A DNA stretch of 43,178 nt from Thiotrichales bacterium (GTDB lineage: Bacteria; Pseudomonadota; Gammaproteobacteria; Thiomicrospirales; Thiomicrospiraceae). The notes below the pieces were generated by a model, which was not told the DNA's origin, did not search any database, and was given only the letters and a program-made list of their open reading frames with translations. The translations under genes were made by a program, and so were the position numbers. Location of the stretch: NCBI GenBank assembly GCA_016938655.1, contig JAFGUG010000042.1:1-43178 (forward strand). The letters are read 5' to 3'. Position 1 is the stretch's first letter. Every line of letters starts with the position of its first letter. This document shows positions 29,001-35,030 of the stretch, one piece after another.

Positions 29001-29539
29001 ACCTCTTCTTTGTCTCGGCCAGTTCGAATTAACTCCAAATAGAAACGGTTTGGAAAATGCGTTTGCCACCAGGTGGCGCGCTTGGCAACTAAGTTCGGTT
29101 TTTCAGCCAAGATGGCTTGTCCAATATCCCCGTCTCGTCCACCTGAAAGCACAATCAAGCCATCATTAAATTCGGCCAACCAGTCACGTTTTATCAGTGG
29201 CGTATTATTATGCTGATAGAGCTTTTGGTTTTTTAAGTAACTCAATGAGATCAAGTGTGAAAGGTTTAGGTATCCCTGCTCATTTTGCACCAACAACACG
29301 CACCGAAATACCGAGCCATCCTCATCTTCAAACAGCACATCCGCACCAATCACTGGCTTAATACCCGCCCCCATTGCGGTGTTGTAAAATTTAACGAGGG
29401 CAAATAAATTGCTTTGATCGGTTAGCGCAATCGCAGGTTGTTGCGCACCTTTTGCCATGGCGACGAGTGGCTTAACCTTTAGGGTACTGTCTTGAATGGA
29501 GTATTCGGAGTGAACATGAAGATGGACAAATTGCGTCAT
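26054..29539 (-). CDS. dnaE: DNA polymerase III alpha subunit
   Basis: DnaE is the catalytic subunit of the replicative polymerase. The 1161-residue protein is the normal length for the gammaproteobacterial DnaE1 type. It opens with the PHP domain (FVHLHVHSEYSIQDS), then the palm with the catalytic aspartates in PDFDVDFCMDRRDEV (about 400-415), fingers with FVEKFAGYGFNKSHSAAYAL (LVEKFAGYGF form here), helix-hairpin-helix region, and a C-terminal OB/tau-binding region with RWVAGLVIGLRSKTTKRGDR. The start gives the family N-terminus. It is divergent from aat across a 154-base spacer. Two CAGGCCTG copies are inside. Confidence 0.97.
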   Translation of the reverse strand: MTQFVHLHVHSEYSIQDSTLKVKPLVAMAKGAQQPAIALTDQSNLFALVKFYNTAMGAGIKPVIGADVLFEDEDGSVFRCVLLVQNEQGYLNLSHLISLSYLKNQKLYQHNNTPLIKRDWLAEFNDGLIVLSGGRDGDIGQAILAEKPNLVAKRATWWQTHFPNRFYLELIRTGRDKEEVYISGAVDVALRYELPVVATNDVRFAAPEDFEAHEVRVCIHDGNILEDPNRPKRYSEEQYFKTSEQMVALFDDLPEAIENTVEIAKRCSLKLKLDEYFLPDFPVPEGMTMDEFFIQESHKGLDERLDFLFGHLDAQTIAEKRAEYYDRIKFELDIILQMGFPGYFLIVADFIQWGKNQGIPVGPGRGSGAGSLVAYALKITDLDPIEYDLLFERFLNPERVSMPDFDVDFCMDRRDEVIDYVSQHYGRDHVSQIVTFGTMAAKAVIRDVGRVLGLGYGVVDGIAKLIPNELGIKLKEAIEQEEELQNKRDNDEDAAQLLELALKLEGTVRNTGKHAGGVVIGPKPLDNFCPVLCDVDGSSVVTQLDKNDVETAGLVKFDFLGLRTLTIIDWALQSINGTKKPGEEGFVDIARIPLIDPPTFELIKTGKTTGVFQLESSGMQSLIVRLKPDCFEDIIALVALFRPGPLESGMVDNFIARKHGKEKVSYPDAQWQHESLKETLSPTYGVILYQEQVMQIAQILAGYTLGGADMLRRAMGKKKPEEMAKQRSVFKDGAISIGVDGELAMKIFDLVEKFAGYGFNKSHSAAYALVSYQSAWLKTHYPAEFMAAQISSDMDNTEKVVHMVNECYAMGLEVHQPDINMGEIHFKPAGEVGCRAINYGLGGIKGAGEAALEGVIRERREKGDFKNLFDFCLRVGKKVNKRVLEALIRSGAMDCLHTNRNAMLASIPMALRQAEQQQKNQDLGQNDLFGDMLSVEEEGESQLLEVDELPEKIRLKGEKETLGLYMTGHPIDMYRKELDGLVGGTLAQLRPEKWQKRWVAGLVIGLRSKTTKRGDRMGFMALDDKTARLEVVMRPAVYEDIKHTIKEDMVVMVHGEVSEDTFNGGIKLSAEKIVSLAEARTEKARALKLTVDNASASHKRIQALKVLLGAYQSEAGLPILIDYQNQIAQAQMKASHEIKYFPDDELLEGLKSQGWHPEVLM
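26189..26196. repeat. CAGGCCTG palindrome copy 10
   Basis: Inside dnaE near the 3' end, read as Ala-Gly-Leu in the poorly conserved C-terminal region; part of a 10-bp GCAGGCCTGC. Confidence 0.9.
27878..27885. repeat. CAGGCCTG palindrome copy 11
   Basis: Inside dnaE, read as Ala-Gly-Leu in the segment VETAGLVKFDFLG. Confidence 0.9.
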
Positions 29540-29693
29540 AAGTATGGGTAACGTTTCTTAGTTTGATAAGCATTAAACACTGAAAAACTCACGCTTTCAG
29601 CAACAACATAGGGTGTTGTAAAACAATTGTGTTATTCTAACTGTTCGTACAATTTTTTGTTCAAAAGAATCTGGATTTAGGCTCAACTCATCG

Positions 29694-30473
29694 ATGCAAA
29701 ACGAACCTTTTTGGCTAGATAAAAAGCCCGTTATTTTCCCCCCCACCCACTTAGCCATGACCGACCCAAATGGGCTCTTAGCCATTGGTGGCGACCTAAC
29801 CCCCGAGTGGTTACTGCACGCTTATTCAAAAGGTATCTTCCCGTGGTTTAACCCCGGCGAACCGGTTCTTTGGTGGACACCTGATCCACGCAGTGTGCTT
29901 ATTATTGATGACATTAAATTTCGTCGCAGTCTGCGTAAGAACATTCAAAAACTAATCCGTGAGAAAAATCTTAAGGTCACCTTGGATCACTGTTTTATTG
30001 AGGTAATGCAGAGCTGTGCCGACATTGAACGCAGTGATCAAGATGGCACTTGGATTACGGATGAAATGTTAGCGGCTTATTTTGACTTGCACAAAAAAGG
30101 CCACGCTCACTCAGTCGAGGTCTGGATGGACAACCAATTGGTTGGCGGGCTTTACGGTGTGGCCGTGGGCAAAATGTTTTATGGCGAATCGATGTTCTCA
30201 GAGGTCAGCGATGCGTCTAAAATCGCCTTGATTGCCATTGCCATGCAACTTAAAGAGTGGGGGTTTCAATTGATTGATACGCAAGTTGAAACGCCACATT
30301 TAAAAAGTATGGGCGCGCGTCCCATGTCACGCAATGTATTTGAAGCGCTGCTCCACCAACAAACGCAACAAGCCTTTCCAGTAAAGAAGTGGCAGATGGA
30401 AATCGACTGGCTGCAAGCCGCCATCGAACATGGGCATTTTCAAGCGGCCATCAACCCCAAAGCCGCACTCTAG
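29694..30473 (+). CDS. aat: Leucyl/phenylalanyl-tRNA-protein transferase
   Basis: Aat adds Leu or Phe to the N-terminus of proteins that begin with Arg or Lys, marking them for ClpS recognition and ClpAP degradation. The 259-residue protein has the family opening FPPTHLAMTDPNGLLAIGGDL, the core KGIFPWFNPGEPVLWWTPDPRSVL, and the catalytic-region segment GGLYGVAVGKMFYGESMFS. It is slightly longer than E. coli Aat (234). It lies in the same neighbourhood as infA, clpA and clpS, its pathway partners, as in E. coli, but here the sdh operon is placed between aat and infA. No strong ribosome site is visible (AGGCTC only). Confidence 0.95.
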   Translation: MQNEPFWLDKKPVIFPPTHLAMTDPNGLLAIGGDLTPEWLLHAYSKGIFPWFNPGEPVLWWTPDPRSVLIIDDIKFRRSLRKNIQKLIREKNLKVTLDHCFIEVMQSCADIERSDQDGTWITDEMLAAYFDLHKKGHAHSVEVWMDNQLVGGLYGVAVGKMFYGESMFSEVSDASKIALIAIAMQLKEWGFQLIDTQVETPHLKSMGARPMSRNVFEALLHQQTQQAFPVKKWQMEIDWLQAAIEHGHFQAAINPKAAL

Positions 30474-30670
30474 GTGTGTTCAGCTAACTAACAACATCCT
30501 AACGTCAACAATCCCCCTCTATGATCACACTGCAAACCCCAATCCCAACTGACAAGTTAACTTGGTTTTGCAGCAAACCCTTCAAGTTACTATCATTGAC
30601 CTATCACTTAGTCATTAATCACGGTTGTTAGGAATCCTTAATAGCCAATTAAAAACTTTAGTGCAGCCTA

Positions 30671-30700
30671 TTGAGCAGGCCTGCTGAATTCCAGTAGAAT
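30671..30700 (+). promoter_or_regulatory. Putative sdhCDAB promoter with palindrome in the spacer
   Basis: -35-like TTGAGC (30671-30676), 18-base spacer, -10 TAGAAT (30695-30700). The spacer starts inside the 12-bp palindrome AGCAGGCCTGCT (30674-30685). The leader to sdhC would be about 95 bases. Confidence 0.45.
30676..30683. repeat. CAGGCCTG palindrome copy 12
   Basis: Intergenic, full AGCAGGCCTGCT form, overlapping the putative sdh promoter. Confidence 0.9.
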
Positions 30701-30801
30701 GATTGAAAGCGATTTATTTTTGGCCTTAATCATTTTTCTAACTATGCTATTCGTTACATTTCGTTGAAAATTTTAGATAACTCAAGCAAAGTGAGTATGC
30801 A

Positions 30802-31194
30802 ATGTATCAACACCCTGGCAATCGGCCCACCTTTATCAATTTGCTAAAAATTCGTTTTCCGTTAAACGCCTGGCTATCGGTCTCTCACCGAATTAGCGGC
30901 CTTGCTTTGGTGATTGCCTTAATCGGTTATCTTGCACTCATCAATCTAATTCTTCTTCATCCTGAGGTCACTTTAAGCGGCATTCAAGGACACTGGATAC
31001 TTTTATTACTACATACCCTATTCTGGACTGCACTCACGTTTCATTGGTTAAGCGGTTTACGACACCTCTTGGCAGAGCACTTCACAGCCACAAAGCCTTA
31101 CCAAATCATTAACAGCCAAGGTATGAGTCAGTTGCTGCTTATCAGTTGGGGGTTAGCAAGTGTTTTCATTATTGTGCAGGTGTGGTCACTATGA
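30802..31194 (+). CDS. sdhC: Succinate dehydrogenase cytochrome b556 subunit
   Basis: SdhC is one of two membrane anchors of complex II and carries heme b with SdhD. The 130-residue protein starts with the usual RPTFINLLKIRFPLNAWLSV, then the quinone-site motif SVSHRISGLALV, and three hydrophobic helices. The heme-ligand candidate histidine lies in FHWLSGLRHLLAEH. Its stop overlaps the sdhD start as ATGA, so the two anchors are translationally coupled. It is the first gene of sdhCDAB-sdhE. Confidence 0.93.
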   Translation: MYQHPGNRPTFINLLKIRFPLNAWLSVSHRISGLALVIALIGYLALINLILLHPEVTLSGIQGHWILLLLHTLFWTALTFHWLSGLRHLLAEHFTATKPYQIINSQGMSQLLLISWGLASVFIIVQVWSL

Positions 31195-31538
31195 ACTTAC
31201 AAACGTTATCAGGCAAAAAAGCGCATATTTGGCAACGGCTCAGCGCACTCTACCTACTTATATACTCGCCTTACTTAGCGTGGTTAAGCTTAAGCACGCC
31301 ATCTCAAGAGAGTTTGCCAAACTTAGCAGCACATCTTCTATCGCCTATTTATCTGTTGCCAACGTTGGTGGCAATTCTGTTATTGATTGTGCATAGTTGG
31401 ATTGGCTTGCGTGACATTATTATTGACTACACGCCACGAGCGCACACCATCATGTGGCTTTGGGCACTTCGTTGGCTGTTGATTCTAGTCAGTTTGAATA
31501 TTGTTTGGGTATTGCTAAGCCTGTATTTTGCAAGGTAA
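31191..31538 (+). CDS. sdhD: Succinate dehydrogenase membrane anchor subunit
   Basis: The 115-residue protein has three hydrophobic helices and the SdhD segment HSWIGLRDIIIDYTPR, whose histidine is the probable second heme b ligand and whose DY motif contributes to the quinone site. The longest frame begins 15 codons earlier at a TTG within sdhC. I choose ATG at 31191 because it overlaps the sdhC TGA (ATGA) and gives the family N-terminus. It lies 54 bases before sdhA. Confidence 0.9.
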   Translation: MNLQTLSGKKAHIWQRLSALYLLIYSPYLAWLSLSTPSQESLPNLAAHLLSPIYLLPTLVAILLLIVHSWIGLRDIIIDYTPRAHTIMWLWALRWLLILVSLNIVWVLLSLYFAR

Positions 31539-31592
31539 CGCAATACCTGTTGAACCTTTTAAATCACTCTATTCACTACCAAGAGACAAACC

Positions 31593-33482
31593 ATGACACA
31601 TTCTCTACCTCAGCAAACGGCTCAAGACCTGACTAATCTGCCCGTACAACATTTTGATGCCTTGGTTGTGGGTGCCGGTGGTGCTGGTATGCGCGCTTCT
31701 TTGGCACTGGTCGAGCAAGGTCATAAAGTAGCGATGGTGTCTAAGGTGTTTCCAACGCGTTCGCATACCGTCGCCGCACAAGGCGGCATTAACGCTGCAT
31801 TAGGCAATGTCACCCCCGACAACTGGCAATGGCACATGTACGACACCATTAAGGGCAGTGATTATTTAGGTGACCAAGACGCCATTGAGTTTATGTGCCA
31901 AGAAGCCGCCGAAATTGTGCGCGAACTGGAGCATTTTGGTGTGCCCTTCTCACGACTTGAGAACGGCAAAATCTACCAACGCGCCTTTGGCGGCCAAAGT
32001 CAAAACTACGGTGGCGAACAAGCCTACCGCACCTGTGCCGCCGCCGACCGAACAGGGCATGCCATTCTTCATTCACTCTATCAACAGAACCTTCACGCTG
32101 GCACGCATATTTTTGAGGAGTTCTATGTTCTCGACCTGATTAAAAACACTGAAGGCGAAGTCAACGGCGTGCTTGTTATGAATATTCATGATGGCCAATA
32201 CCAAATTTTAAAAAGCGCCCACATTCTGCTTGCTACGGGTGGCGCTGGCCTTATCTTTCGTAATAACTCCAATGCCAGCATTAACACAGGCGATGGCTTG
32301 GGCATGGTATTACGAGCAGGCCTGCCCTTACAAGATATGGAGTTTTGGCAGTTTCACCCAACGGGCGTGGCCGGCAAAGGCATGTTAATTTCCGAAGCTT
32401 CTCGTGGCGAAGGCGGTGTATTGCGCAACTCGGAAGGCGAAGCCTTTATGGCTAAATACGCACCGCACGTTAAAGACTTGGCTTCTCGTGATGTGGTATC
32501 ACGCGCCATTGCCATTGAGGTTAAAGCCGGTCGCGGTTGCGGAGAAAACAAAGATCATGTTTTGCTCGACCTAACGCACTTAGATGCAGACACCATTAAA
32601 ACCCGCCTGCCAGGTATCCGCGACATCAGCATGACCTTTGCCGGCGTTGACCCTGTGGAAGCCCCCATGCCCATCTACCCAACCTGTCACTATATGATGG
32701 GCGGAATCCCAACCGACTTAACAGGGCAAGTGATTACCCCTAACCCAAAAAAACCGAATGAACAAATTAAAGTTAAAGGCCTATTTGCTATTGGTGAATG
32801 TGCCTGCGTATCGGTACATGGTGCCAATCGTTTGGGTGGCAACTCCTTACTGGATATTGTGGTGTTTGGCCGAAAAGCCGCTTTAACCATCAGCGAACAG
32901 CTCAAACAAGAAGCGCAAAACTCGCTAATGCTGAATGAACAAGACGTGACCGAATTAGTGCTTGAGCCCGTTTTACAGCGCATTAAACGTTGGCAAACAA
33001 CGAATACCCATCATTCAACCGACTCAAACAAAGCATCACAAGCACGCACCTCTCAAGAATCAGCAGGCCTGTCAGATTCGGTGATTCAAATTAAACAAGC
33101 GATGCAAAAAATCATGGAAGTCGGTTGTGGCGTATTTCGTGACCCAGAAGCCATGCAACAAGCAATACAGCAACTTGAAACCCTGCAAACTCGCTTAGAT
33201 AACGTCACCATTAGCGACCATAGCTTAGTCTTTAACCAAGAGCGCTTAGCGGCCTACGAACTCGAGAACTTGTTGGCCATTGCCCACGCCACCGCGCACT
33301 CTGCCTTAGCACGCACCGAAAGTCGAGGCGCACACAGCCGCATGGACTTTGAAGAACGCGATGATAAAAACTGGCTCAAGCACACCCTGTATTTTTCTGA
33401 AGGTCACCAACTGCAATACAAACCAGTGAACTTAACCCCCAAAACCCATGCCTCGTTTGAACCGAAAGCGCGTGTTTATTAA
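31593..33482 (+). CDS. sdhA: Succinate dehydrogenase flavoprotein subunit
   Basis: SdhA holds covalent FAD and oxidises succinate to fumarate. The 629-residue protein has the dinucleotide fold DALVVGAGGAGMRASLAL, the FAD-linked histidine in FPTRSHTVAAQGG (His58), the substrate-site segments HPTGVAGKG and SRGEGG, and the C-terminal TESRGAHSR motif. It is about 40 residues longer than E. coli SdhA. Most of the extra length lies at about residues 468-496 (TTNTHHSTDSNKASQARTSQ onward), a polar low-complexity insertion between the capping and helical domains. A CAGGCCTG copy falls in this insertion. It lies between sdhD and sdhB. Confidence 0.97.
   Translation: MTHSLPQQTAQDLTNLPVQHFDALVVGAGGAGMRASLALVEQGHKVAMVSKVFPTRSHTVAAQGGINAALGNVTPDNWQWHMYDTIKGSDYLGDQDAIEFMCQEAAEIVRELEHFGVPFSRLENGKIYQRAFGGQSQNYGGEQAYRTCAAADRTGHAILHSLYQQNLHAGTHIFEEFYVLDLIKNTEGEVNGVLVMNIHDGQYQILKSAHILLATGGAGLIFRNNSNASINTGDGLGMVLRAGLPLQDMEFWQFHPTGVAGKGMLISEASRGEGGVLRNSEGEAFMAKYAPHVKDLASRDVVSRAIAIEVKAGRGCGENKDHVLLDLTHLDADTIKTRLPGIRDISMTFAGVDPVEAPMPIYPTCHYMMGGIPTDLTGQVITPNPKKPNEQIKVKGLFAIGECACVSVHGANRLGGNSLLDIVVFGRKAALTISEQLKQEAQNSLMLNEQDVTELVLEPVLQRIKRWQTTNTHHSTDSNKASQARTSQESAGLSDSVIQIKQAMQKIMEVGCGVFRDPEAMQQAIQQLETLQTRLDNVTISDHSLVFNQERLAAYELENLLAIAHATAHSALARTESRGAHSRMDFEERDDKNWLKHTLYFSEGHQLQYKPVNLTPKTHASFEPKARVY
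32317..32324. repeat. CAGGCCTG palindrome copy 13
   Basis: Inside sdhA in a conserved region, read as Ala-Gly-Leu; part of a 10-bp GCAGGCCTGC. Confidence 0.9.
33064..33071. repeat. CAGGCCTG palindrome copy 14
   Basis: Inside the non-conserved insertion of sdhA, read as Ala-Gly-Leu (SAGLS). Confidence 0.9.
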
Positions 33483-33499
33483 TTAGTTTGGAGAGTAAG

Positions 33500-34201
33500 A
33501 TGGAATTTATTATCAGTCGTTACAATCCTGCCACGGATTCCGAACCCTACGACCAAACCTTTATACTCAATGCCAGCGACATTTCACCGGGCATGATGTT
33601 ACTAGAAGCGCTGAACAAACTGCGTGAACAAGACCCAACCCTTACCTTTCGTCACTCTTGTCAAGAGGGGGTTTGCGGATCGGATGGCATGAACATTAAC
33701 GGTAAAAATGGCTTAAGCTGTATTACGCCGGTTGCCTCTTTAAGTTCACCCGTTATGATTAAACCCCTGCCCGGTATGCCCATTATTCGTGATCTGATTA
33801 TTGATATGGATCTGTTCTACCAACACTACAAAGAAGCCGAACCGTTTTTACAAACCGAACCTCTGAACTTACAACAAGAACATCTGCAATCGCCGGAAGA
33901 CCGCGCCAAATTGGACGGCGGTTACGAGTGTATTCTGTGCGGCTGTTGCACCACCAGTTGCCCCTCTTTCTGGTGGAATCCAGACAAATTTCTTGGCCCT
34001 GCCGCACTTTTAGCCGCTCATCGTTTTGTCATTGATTCACGCGACATAAAAACCATTGACCGCTTAAAAGAACTCGATGACCCAATGAAAACCTTTCGTT
34101 GTCGCCATATTCAAAATTGCACAAATGCGTGTCCCAAAGGCTTAAATCCGAGTCGCGCAATTCAAGAACTTAAAAATTTCATTGTTAAAAACCATGACTG
34201 A
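33500..34201 (+). CDS. sdhB: Succinate dehydrogenase iron-sulfur subunit
   Basis: SdhB passes electrons from FAD to the membrane quinone through three iron-sulfur clusters. All ligand sets are present: RHSCQEGVCGSDGM with a downstream LSC for the 2Fe-2S cluster, CILCGCCTTSCPSFW, and CRHIQNCTNACPKGLNP for the 4Fe-4S and 3Fe-4S clusters. The longest frame starts four codons earlier at a TTG. I choose ATG at 33500 (233 residues) because GGAG at 33490-33493 lies seven bases before it. Its end overlaps the sdhE start by eight bases. Confidence 0.96.
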   Translation: MEFIISRYNPATDSEPYDQTFILNASDISPGMMLLEALNKLREQDPTLTFRHSCQEGVCGSDGMNINGKNGLSCITPVASLSSPVMIKPLPGMPIIRDLIIDMDLFYQHYKEAEPFLQTEPLNLQQEHLQSPEDRAKLDGGYECILCGCCTTSCPSFWWNPDKFLGPAALLAAHRFVIDSRDIKTIDRLKELDDPMKTFRCRHIQNCTNACPKGLNPSRAIQELKNFIVKNHD

Positions 34202-34538
34202 GCTAAAACAAGTGCGGACTGAAAATCAACAGGCCTGCTTAAATCGACTTAAATTTCAGTGCAAACGCGGTAATTTAGAAACCGAACTGTTGCTGATTGC
34301 CTACATTGAAAAACTGGTGACGCAACCTGCTGAACGACAAACATGTTTTGAAAATCTCTTAAACGAATCCGACCAAGCGCTCTTTAACTGGCTCTTGCCG
34401 CACACAGAACAACAAACAGAAGTACGGACTAAAATAAACACCGATTCACAACAAAGGCAGAGTATTTCCAATGTTCCAGAGCAATACCGAACTTTAATTG
34501 CCGATATACGCGATAATTATTTGAATTCAAGCCGTTAG
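34194..34538 (+). CDS. sdhE: Probable SdhE-type FAD assembly factor
   Basis: SdhE (SDH5/YgfY) helps attach FAD covalently to SdhA. This 114-residue protein has the expected position directly after sdhB and the family pattern RLKFQCKRGNLETELLLIAYIE and DQALFNWLL. The usual RGMxELD motif reads RGNLETE, so the methionine and the aspartate are replaced, with a glutamate in the acid position. A polar C-terminal tail of about 35 residues is not typical of the family. The longest frame begins at a TTG four codons earlier; I choose ATG 34194, which overlaps the sdhB stop. The identification is good by context but divergent in sequence. One CAGGCCTG copy reads as Gln-Ala-Cys. Confidence 0.78.
   Translation: MTELKQVRTENQQACLNRLKFQCKRGNLETELLLIAYIEKLVTQPAERQTCFENLLNESDQALFNWLLPHTEQQTEVRTKINTDSQQRQSISNVPEQYRTLIADIRDNYLNSSR
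34230..34237. repeat. CAGGCCTG palindrome copy 15
   Basis: Inside sdhE near the N-terminus, read as Gln-Ala-Cys, a different frame from most coding copies. Confidence 0.9.
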
Positions 34539-34548
34539 GTGATATAAT
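34521..34548 (+). promoter_or_regulatory. Putative infA promoter
   Basis: -35 TTGAAT (34521-34526), 16-base spacer, perfect -10 TATAAT (34543-34548). The -35 lies in the last codons of sdhE, so infA can be expressed independently of sdh. Confidence 0.7.
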
Positions 34549-34585
34549 CCGCCCGAAATTTTTCTTAAGGATTTAACCTAAGCTT

Positions 34586-34804
34586 ATGGCAAAACAAGAC
34601 GTAATTGAATTTGATGGTGTTGTAATTGATACATTACCCAATACCATGTTTAAAGTAGAACTAGAAAACGGTCACCAAATTTTGGCACACATTTCTGGTC
34701 GTATGCGTAAAAACTACATCCGAATTCTTGCTGGTGACGCTGTCAAAGTTGAATTGACACCTTACGACCTAACCAAAGGTCGTATTACTTACCGCGGTAA
34801 GTAA
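34586..34804 (+). CDS. infA: Translation initiation factor IF-1
   Basis: The 72-residue single OB-fold protein is full length and closely fits the family: [40 protein letters not shown] and the basic end [10 protein letters not shown]-1 binds the A site of the 30S subunit during initiation. It has its own promoter overlapping sdhE and its own terminator, and it converges on clpA. The infA-clpA-clpS neighbourhood is conserved in Gammaproteobacteria. Confidence 0.98.
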   Translation: MAKQDVIEFDGVVIDTLPNTMFKVELENGHQILAHISGRMRKNYIRILAGDAVKVELTPYDLTKGRITYRGK

Positions 34805-34887
34805 TCTTTATTGGCTCGTCATAAACTCGAGCAATCTAAGGTGATCAGTGCGGCAGAAACCGTTTAAGCAAGCTGGCTCTGTAGCGC

Positions 34888-34927
34888 AAAAAAACCGCTT
34901 ACTGTTTTAACAGAAGCGGTTTTTTTA
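34888..34927 (+). terminator. infA terminator (bidirectional)
   Basis: AACCGCTT (34893-34900) and AAGCGGTT (34914-34921) extended inward by CTGTT/AACAG, giving a 13-bp stem with one bulge. A's precede and T's follow, so it can act in both directions. Confidence 0.9.
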
Positions 34928-34989
34928 TGTCTATCAAAAAGCGTGCGCAGGCCAAACACGTGAGTAAAAAAAAGCCCACTCAAAATGAG

Positions 34990-34997
34990 CAGGCCTG
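34990..34997. repeat. CAGGCCTG palindrome copy 16
   Basis: Intergenic between infA and clpA, full AGCAGGCCTGCT form, 34 bases after the clpA stop on the minus strand. Confidence 0.9.
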
Positions 34998-35030
34998 CTA
35001 ACTTTCAATTCATTTGAATGCAAACGTTAG

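Larger units (their letters stand above)
30474..30801. other. Intergenic region between aat and sdhC
   Basis: 328 bases without a gene. It contains a hairpin with arms CTGCAAA (30530-30536) and TTTGCAG (30567-30573), enclosing the 12-bp palindrome CAAGTTAACTTG (30553-30564), which may end aat. It also contains the AGCAGGCCTGCT palindrome and the likely sdh promoter. Confidence 0.55.

Noticed and set aside
34805..34890. Possible tRNA-Ser next to infA, as in E. coli
   Set aside because: No tRNA-like stem set or T-loop (GGTTCGAATC type) is visible.
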